DNA of 64,000 bases from Pseudofabraea citricarpa (Eukaryota > Ascomycota > Leotiomycetes > Helotiales > Dermateaceae), in the NCBI GenBank assembly GCA_029641185.1, contig JAPWGK010000001.1, forward strand, positions 3,298,501-3,362,500. The letters are read 5' to 3'. Numbering within the stretch: the first letter of the stretch is position 1; every line of letters starts with the position of its first letter. The position numbers and the translations under genes were made by a program. A model generated the notes under the pieces. It worked only from the letters and a program-made list of their open reading frames with translations. It was not told the origin of the DNA and ran no database searches. Positions 56,620-64,000 of the stretch are shown piece by piece.

Positions 56620-57539
56620 ATGTCTGGAAACCCTCTCAACAAGATCGCGCAGACGTCGCCATCGCGCCAGAACCCTTCTGAGCTCGAGACCAGCATTGCT
56701 GGCGCTCTCTACGATCTCGAGTCCAACACTCCCGATTTGAAGGCGGCCCTCCGTCCTCTTCAATTTGTCCAAGCAAGAGAGGTGAGCCATTGAACGACAT
56801 ATACCTTGACAAATTGGAAAGCAGTTCGCGAGACGAGAAACTTTCGGCGCCGGCATTTGGCATACAAAACAGAAAGTGATTTTGCAAAATCATACTTGAG
56901 ATACAGGATGAGAAATCATGCTTTGTCTTGCTGCGTGTGTCGGCGCTGGCTGTGGAATTCGGACGGGCTGCGGACCATTATTTCATAATGGAGCTCGCAT
57001 GCTGACTTTTGTTTGCTCTCGCAGATTGAAGTTGGCCACGGCAAGAAGGCTATCGTCATCTTTGTCCCCGTCCCATCCCTTTTAGGGTTCCACCGTGTTC
57101 AGCAACGGTATGTACCCCCTAGTGGCATCCTATTACCTCAAAGCAGTTGCAGTTGGTCTAACGAATACCTCTCAGTCTCACCCGTGAGCTTGAGAAGAAG
57201 TTCTCCGACAGACATGTCCTGATCCTCGCCTCCCGCCGCATCTTGCCCCGCCCAAAGCGATCCAACCGTTCCCGAACTTCGCAAACCCAGAAGCGACCCC
57301 GTTCCCGAACACTCACTGCTGTTCACGATGCTATCCTTACCGATCTCGTCTTCCCAGTTGAGATTGTCGGCAAGCGTCTCCGCACCAAGGAAGACGGCAG
57401 CAAGGTCTTGAAGGTTATCTTGGACGAGAAGGAAAAGGGAGGTGTTGATCACAGACTTGATACCTACTCCGAGGTTTACAGACGTTTGACAGGTCGTGGT
57501 GTTGGCTTTGAGTTCCCTCAAAGCGGTGCTGAGTACTAA
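56620..57539 (+). CDS. rps7: 40S ribosomal protein eS7
   Basis: Three exons: 56620-56781, 57025-57107, 57176-57539; 202 residues, normal for eS7. Starts [20 protein letters not shown]. The conserved core [38 protein letters not shown] and [20 protein letters not shown] is present. The basic [14 protein letters not shown] loop ([20 protein letters not shown]) follows, then [20 protein letters not shown] and the C-terminal GVGFEFPQ. The 243-nt first intron is long for this genome, as often seen in fungal ribosomal-protein genes. It converges on the dynactin p62 gene with 212 bp between stops. Confidence 0.98.
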
Positions 57540-57751
57540 ATTTGAAATTGGTTCTCATTAAAAGTGCTGGGTCTTGCATGGATGGATGAATGGAACGGGA
57601 ACGGTTTAAGCCCTGTTGTATGGCTGGTCATTAGGAGGCGTAGTACTACATGAGGCTTGCAAATACCACCTACAAGCTTGTTTGCCATTATCACGAAGTA
57701 ATGTTTTCTTCTTTCGGTTACATAAATTGTCAAATGGGTATATTTTGTGGC

Positions 57752-59550
57752 TCATGGATCCTGAGCAATCTTGCCAACTCCTAATACGCACCAATACGCC
57801 AATTCTCTCTTCTCCTTAGCATCTTTCTCCTTGGTAGTAGTCGCTCCAAGTCCATGCTCATCATGAGCAGCATCAGTCTCCCACTCCACTCTAACAAAGA
57901 CTGGTATCTCTAAAACATCCTCGTCCTCTTTGACCGGACTATTATCTTTCTCTACGCCCTCAGATAAGAACGCAGGACCTTCATATGTGCTCACTAAAGC
58001 AGGTACAACTTCCACTACAACACTCACCCAATTCCTACCTCTCTCCCAGACTTTTCCTGCCTCGGCTTGATTCTGACCCTCGTTGGCCTCAGCTCTGGTC
58101 CTTCTCTTCTCCCTCTCAGCACCTTTCCCTCCCCCTTCCCGTAATGCTTCATCCCATACATCGGTATTTGCACCAACTTCGAATTGGGGACAGAGTACCG
58201 TGACTTTGCTTGCAAATCTCCCTGGCGTTTTTGCAGGAGTGGCTAAATTGACCTTTACACCATCAAAGAGAGGGTTTTTGAAAGTAAGAAGGAACTGTGT
58301 GGCTTTGAGAGGGCTGAGAAGTGTTGACTGGCCTGGCACTAGGGGTTGCAGAGGTTTGATCACAATACTGGGTATATAATTGAGTGCGACCAACCGGATT
58401 CGGAAACGGATGTTCTGTACTTTCGACTCGGGTTTGGACAGGATATGTCGACACGTCCTGCAGCGCTTGGAACGCTTGGTGCGGAGTAGAGTAGCGATTG
58501 GGCGAAGCTCAGAGACGAAGTGAGCATCTTGAGACTGCTGACATCGCTGGAAGTAAGAGACCGTGCTATCCCATCCTTCACGCTGTAGTGTTGCAATACT
58601 CGAATCGTGGTCCGTGTCTGCGAGTTGTAAACCTTCTGTTGCATCACAAGCTTCCCTCATGTTTCCACTCTTATTCTTCGTTTTCTTGTCTGCGAAACTA
58701 CCTCCAGTGTATAACCCCATTATCCGTGATAATGCTCCGGGCGATCCATAGCCATAATCACCTGCGAATCCTAATGCGCCTGCGGGATTAGAATCCGCAA
58801 GCTGTGACTGATAGAAAGATTTAAGATTTGAAAATTGAGCCTCGGCATCAAGCTTCTCCTTCGGATTGAGAGGCACCTCCTCCTGCGTCTCCTCTGATAT
58901 TGAAGGTTCAGAAAAGTCCCTCCTTCGTTCTTCCCGATCCAACCTTCGTTGTTTGGCTGAGACTATCGGCTCACCACCATTCTTGATCTTCGTTAGTTGT
59001 GCGAATATGCTGTTTGCTTTCTCGAACTTGATCCCGATTTCTGTCGAGCTCCAGGTGCAGTACGAGCAGCTCAGTACGAAGGGCCCGGTCTGTGGTGCTT
59101 GTTCTGCTCCCAGTCCTGACGGCGCTGGTGCTTCGCTATTTACTGACAGAGGAGCCACGCATATCGGGCATTGGAAACAACTCCGTGTGCATCTACAGGT
59201 CTATTTAGCCTTGCTCCTTCCACTAAAGTATATACATTCCGTCCGTACCTATTTCCTTCGCTCTTTACGGTACTACTGGGTACTTCAAAGAGGCAGCTCG
59301 GGCAGTACCATGTGACAATCTCATCTAGGACACATCTTGGGCATCGGATTTGGTGGCAGTCCTCACAGTACAGCAGATGGTCGAGTGGGTATAAGCTGTA
59401 ATTCGCGCGCGCAGCTCTAGGATCAAAGTCTCGCTCATCTTCGTCCGTGGCTTCTCCTTCAGAATTCTTCTCCTCGCCCAGATTGCGAGTCGGCGTTGAA
59501 GTATCTGTGCAGGGGCACTGGAAGTACGTATATGGTGTGAAGGAATCCAT
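57752..59550 (-). CDS. DCTN4: Dynactin p62 subunit (DCTN4)
   Basis: Exon 1 59550-59249, exon 2 59192-57752, intron GTACGG...CTGTAG (56 nt, the later of two AG sites); 580 residues. Paired Cys motifs at the N-terminus form the RING-like zinc region: FQCPCTD, LLYCEDCHQIRCPRCVLDEI, TWYCPSCLFEVP. The splice then restores NRCTRSCFQCPICVAPLSV. Another conserved part is VLSCSYCTWSSTEIGIKFEK. CRTCRHILSKPE in the middle and the beta-rich IRFRIRLVALNYIPSIVI section match the family. p62 sits at the pointed end of the dynactin Arp1 filament, needed for dynein-driven nuclear and vesicle transport in hyphae. The C-terminal half has Glu/Lys-rich low complexity (KGAEREKRRTRAEANEGQ). Confidence 0.94.
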
Positions 59551-60157
59551 GTTGCCGGTTTGTTGAGCTCTTTGGAGGGTTGTACAATAAATGCGTGTAA
59601 ATGGCAGAATCGGAAGGCGGTGAAAATCGCGTGTCCCTCAGATGTTCAGATCCAGGCCAGGAACAGGGTTCGGTTCGATTTACTCGCGACTTGTATCCGT
59701 ACACCACGCGCAACAAAATACAGTCTTAGAGCTTCAGTTCACAGTTTTAGGCACTCAAATTGATCATTGCCTGTCAATGATCCATGATGAATCCGTGCTT
59801 TGGTTCCAAGGTAACGGAAGTGATGCCATACTACAACAGGCAACTTCTAAGCACATAGGTACGTTCATCGAGTAGTAGGCATTTTATGTCCTACATGTTT
59901 GAATTTCTATTCGGACAAGAGCATGCCAGATAAAACTACAGTTACAAAATACTTCCAGTAAGTATCCTTTATCCAATTCCCTGTACCCAATTCCCCATAT
60001 CCATTTGGATCCTGACCCGACATATGAAACGTTAAAAAGGCTAACCATAAAAAGAGTGTAGGGTATCCGCCAAGGGGTATTCATTTTTCTTTTCCTTTTC
60101 ATCAAACGACCGTCTTCAATTCATTAGGCTAGATCAATTTGGCCAATCTCGCAGTCT
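59551..60157. other. Intergenic spacer, promoter of dynactin p62
   Basis: Region between tandem minus-strand genes. No ORF with domain content, nothing else recognised. Confidence 0.5.
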
Positions 60158-63100
60158 TCATGCGAGACTGGTGGCCAGATAATTCAACAACTCCTCCTGA
60201 GTTTCCGCAATTTCAGCACCCCAATCAATTCTCATCTGCTTCATCACACTAGGCAACTCATCTTCGTGGGTGCTTCTCACACGAAGGGGGTGTGGTTTTA
60301 GGTCCTTTTCGTGAAGGTTTAGAGATTCTTCTGAGTAAATGCTGCTCGACATGGACAACTTTCTCAACCCAAGACCGTCCAATGGAACTCGTCCAAGAAA
60401 CTCTTCAACGCTCTTAGTACTTTTGATACCTAAACATGAGCTCCTCCGACTAACTCCTGGGGAAGACATAGTAGTTGTAGGACTGTCGGGGAACTTTCCG
60501 GTATCTGATGTCGACCATCTTGATGAATCAGCAACTTTTAATGAGTACTCAGAATCAAATGAAAGAGTTCTGATGGTTGCCCTGTCTTCTTCCTCGGTTA
60601 GGTTTGACCACCTCGACAAGTCAGCTGCGCTAAGTGCTTTCTCCGAGACGAAGGAAAATGTTCTCGGCGATTCATCTTCTTCCGCGATGGACACTGGAAT
60701 GGAGCTTCGTTTGGAAGAAATATCTGTTTCTTGAAGTCCATTGCCGTATCCATCCACGAGGATCTCATGATGTGTAGCTCGTTGTGGTTTGGGATGAACA
60801 AGCTCAGGCATGTTTCCTAAGGAACCAAGTGCTCTCCTCACAGTTGCCCTTCTTGCTGTCTGCATTGGAAGGCTACTGATGCTCATGGCGCGTGATTTTG
60901 GACGTTGAATAATGGTGGGTACTTGAATTTCAGAATCAACACGCGAGACACTGCGTTCGCTTCCACTCATACTCTGCATACTTCGTTTACTCATAACGGA
61001 GACTCTCCTGGCGATGGATGGCCGTTGAGCAGCTGGAGTGGCTACCTTACCTCCCAGCGATTGCTGTAAAATATGCGCTGGTAAACTTTGCCTCCTTTGG
61101 GCTGTTTCTGCTTCCAGGCGAGGCCGTCTGGGGGTGGTGGTCGTATCCTTCCATGGAGGGCATCCTGCACTCTGTACACATAACGAATATGGTACATGTT
61201 CTGGATCACGAACCTCCCTTGGGACTCTGGTTGTAGATAACAGAGTTTGGTAAATGGTATAAATCGCAATCCAGCGCACTTTTCGACCCTCAATCGGAGA
61301 TATTTTCTCTACTGGATCGTTCTTGGTGGTAGGAAAAACTGTCTCCTTCTCAAAGATACGATAGGCGCGGACCAGGCTACAATCATAAAGTTCGGGATTG
61401 GTACAATTCGTAGCTCTGTTTAGAGCAGAAAAAGCCACCATGCGATGATCAGGTTTCAGTTTGTCCATTTTGGCTGGTACCCAACCCATTCTCTTTGCTG
61501 CCTTGACCGGCGTCTGTTCTTCCATATCTGGGAGTAGGGGCATTGTATGGGTTAGCTTTGAATGCTTGTGACGTGCATCGAAGACGGTAATGTTTCTTAA
61601 CACATCCGTACCATCATCAGTAGCCTCGGAGCTAGGTGACAAAAGTCGTGTGTCGGCTAGGAACTCATACAACTTTTGGAAATCGGCTACCATGAGCTCG
61701 TAGACATTCTTGGGGAATGCCTCGCTGTTTTTCGAAGGCAAAACTGGAGGATAGTAGCCAACTTTGGCCACATAAAACGAATTCAGGAAAGATCGGAAGC
61801 GATCCAGGTGAGCTCTCGCATCAGGTGAAAGCCCACGCATGGTATATGCTAACTCTTCATGAAGGAACGAGCTAAGTTTTTTGCCACAATGGTCAAGCCG
61901 AATGTCCATTTCGATTTTTGAACGGCTGATCAGTGCTCGAGATACTCTGCTAATGAACTGGAAAGTGTCAGTAAGTTACGAATTCGCAATTCAGAGTTCA
62001 CATACCTCATAACCAGGACTGAAAATGAGACTTTCATACATGCCAACACAATGTGCAAAGGCGTCGATGTACATGTCCTTGAATCGAAAGTGTTCGGCGA
62101 AGTACAGCACAGCAAGTGCATGGTCTGGCTGGCTATTCAGATTGGAATATCCTTCTTCATCCATATATGTCATGATATCTTGGACATTATCCTGACCCTC
62201 ATTTCTCCATTCTTCCATACTCCGGAGAAGCTCAACCAGAGCAGCGCCAAGTTGAGTACCAACTAGAGACTTGCCACAGATCCATGCAAAAAAGTTTCGA
62301 GTCGCCATATGGTGATGGTATGCCTCCCCTCGCTCTGTGGTGGGGGGTGCCGGGATGTAAAGTTCAACTGCTCGATGAGCCTCGCCAAAATAGCCTGAGT
62401 CGCCATGGCTGCTCGAATCTGAAAATGGTGACTCGATGCAGTCCTGCACAAGAAACCTCTCAAGTAGGGGTTGACAATTAGCTGTAATTATGGCATCCAG
62501 GGGGATTCGGAATGCTGGTCCTCTGCGGGATTGCCCAACGGCATGAAGGTGAACAAAGCAATCGCCTTCTGGAAGCCATAGTTCAGGGTCCTAAGAATTC
62601 AATGTCAGGACTTGACGACAGTAAGACTGCTCGGACAAAGCATTTCTGGAACTTACTCGTCGTAGGCCATCCCATTCCACGGAACTTCTTGACGTGCCGT
62701 CCCATTTTCTAATATTGAATTCGACCGAAGGAGATCGCATCTTGGCAGGAGTGGAGTTGTATGTGTGTTTCCAACCTCTTGGTCTGTTCGACATTCCTGT
62801 GTAGAGGCAAACGTTCCTCTTACATACTGATCTCACCTGGGGGGTTATTGCTCCATTCTTCTTCCGGAGTGACGGGTTCCTTGACGGAGGGTTTGGCGGC
62901 AACACCTGGGCGGCCACAGTCAGACTAATCGATTTTCTGGGCTTCACATAATTTCGATTACTGCAATCACTCAATTGGCCAGAATTCCGATACTCGCTGG
63001 ATCCGGCAGCACCATCTGAGCTAAGTCGTGCTTGAGGTCGATTCTGGGCGAACTCTACCGTCGAGTTCAGAGAATCTTGGTCGCTTACGGACAAGTTGCC

Positions 63101-63295
63101 GGTGCACGGTAAGGCTGGCTTCCGAGGATGTACGGGATCAGCATTCGCAATGATAGCAAGTTTCCTGGGCCGTGAGGAAAAGTTGACGTGTGCGGCGACA
63201 TCTCGAAACCACTCCATGGCCAGTGTTTTTGTGGGAGAAGGGTGAGCAGCAGAGCAGAAAGTCTCATCAGACGTGCAGTGGGTCCATGAGCCCAT
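60158..63295 (-). CDS. Large fungal-specific protein (DUF8004-like), Ser-rich tail
   Basis: Five exons: 63295-62962, 62905-62837, 62796-62657, 62590-62006, 61957-60158; 975 residues. The contiguous frame 63295-62591 reads through two real introns: GTAATC...CCCAG (56 nt, CTGAC branch) and GTGAGA...ACACAG (40 nt). Splicing them restores KPSVKEPVTPEEEWSNNPPG then MSNRPRGWKHTYNSTPAKMR. The conserved core is VEFNIRKWDGTSRSSVEWDG, LRRDPELWLPEGDCFVHLHA and GQSRRGPAFRIPLDAI. A helical region follows (HMATRNFFAWICGKSLVGTQ, LAVLYFAEHFRFKDMYIDAF) that resembles a BTB/ankyrin-like fold without clear repeats. The last 350 residues are Ser/Arg-rich with many RRXS-type sites, probably disordered. Start could also be MEWFRDVAAHV (63217). 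Function unknown; likely signalling or polarity. Confidence 0.8.
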
Positions 63296-64000
63296 TAATC
63301 TATTATACAGCTGGCGGCTTCTTCAGCAGCCAACATTCGCCTTGCCATCAGGCACGGCCTGCAGCAACCCATGTCGACTGACAAGCAAAGACCTCTCGAG
63401 CAGTGCACTGCTGTGCTTTGCTCATGCGTGCTGGGCAATCGATGAGGCAAATCGAGTCGAGTCGATTACATGCTCTATGGGGTTTGTGGCGTAAGCTGAG
63501 AAAGCTTCGGTAAGTGCATTTCAGACGCCACGAAAGCCCCGAGGTTCTGGGTTCGCCTATTGCTCCATCGCCTGGCCTGGTCAATGGCTTTTGAAGTATT
63601 GAATGCAACCGTGCTGCACGCATATCACTACCTACCTACCTACCTACCTATCTATGAACCAGGCACGCCAGGTATTGTCGAAGGCTTCTGAAGTACCTAA
63701 GATACGGTCGCTTCACTGTCGATGAGATGCCAGCTAACCTGGGTGTCTTTACGACGATGATCTCCATTCTCGATCATCAGCCTGGGCTGTTGTCATGGGT
63801 GATCAGCAGCGGGAGTATCCTGTGCTCTTGCAGGTCATGACCTGACGTGACCCGATTGCGAAGCGAGCACTCCTACCTTAGAACGACTTAGTGCCGTGCT
63901 TCAGAAGGATCGAGATGCACCAGCTCCAGCTCCACCACGGGAGCCAGATCTGTGGCGGAGACTCGGTGTGGGGGGGAAAAGAGAATGAATGACCTTTGTT
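63296..64000. other. Upstream region of the DUF8004-like gene
   Basis: Promoter-side spacer running off the window. Contains a CTAC tetranucleotide repeat at 63629-63654. No gene recognised. Confidence 0.5.
63629..63654. repeat. CTAC tetranucleotide microsatellite
   Basis: Six CTAC/CTAT units in the spacer; it mirrors the complementary GTAG repeat at 53058-53078. Confidence 0.88.

Overview
The window looks like nuclear DNA of a filamentous ascomycete (Pezizomycotina, probably Leotiomycetes such as Helotiales). Most genes are broken by short introns of about 40-75 nt with GTAAGT/GTATGT-type donors and CTGAC-like branch sites. Genes lie on both strands without operons and are separated by 0.2-3.5 kb of low-complexity DNA. 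Fungus-restricted families are present (OrsD-like zinc-finger regulator, DUF3431, DUF2838/GPC1, RGS-LOV photoreceptor). The genus cannot be fixed from sequence reading alone.

Layout: 1-1569 is the 3' part of a myotubularin-type PI3P phosphatase. 2425-4909 (-) is a proline/glutamine-rich coiled-coil protein. 4910-14100 is a gene-poor accessory stretch with an atypical protein kinase, a small secreted cysteine protein, a frame-disrupted orphan gene and a two-exon orphan gene. 14716-20869 is a housekeeping block: PheRS beta subunit and the PP2A scaffold subunit share a divergent promoter, followed by the eEF1A methyltransferase EFM4. 20870-22259 holds a tRNA-derived relic. 22260-25730 is a divergent pair of an OrsD-like/Upc2-like transcription factor and a medium-chain reductase. 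25731-27083 has a 53-bp tandem repeat and faint LTR-retroelement traces. 27084-33753 carries an Xaa-Pro aminopeptidase, an uncharacterised protein, a 160/170-bp direct repeat and a DUF3431 membrane protein. 36701-39060 is an RGS-LOV blue-light receptor resembling Botrytis BcLOV4. 42600-44731 is the APC/C activator Cdh1, convergent with cohesin SMC1 (45572-49553), which is divergent from GPC1 (50503-52156). The remainder holds a small four-helix membrane protein (DUF7704-like), an F-box/WD40 SCF receptor, ribosomal protein eS7, dynactin p62 and a DUF8004-like protein.

Most of the annotated genes are independent cellular genes. Functional themes that recur are cell-cycle/chromosome control (Cdh1, SMC1, PP2A-A, F-box/WD40), translation (PheRS, eS7, EFM4) and lipid or membrane work (myotubularin, GPC1, RGS-LOV). 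The accessory-looking parts (secreted protein, kinase-like protein, broken gene, TF/reductase pair, repeats) sit in the longer AT-richer spacers. Exon boundaries were worked out by hand from splice consensus, frame continuity and family knowledge. No CRISPR, rRNA or intact tRNA gene was found.
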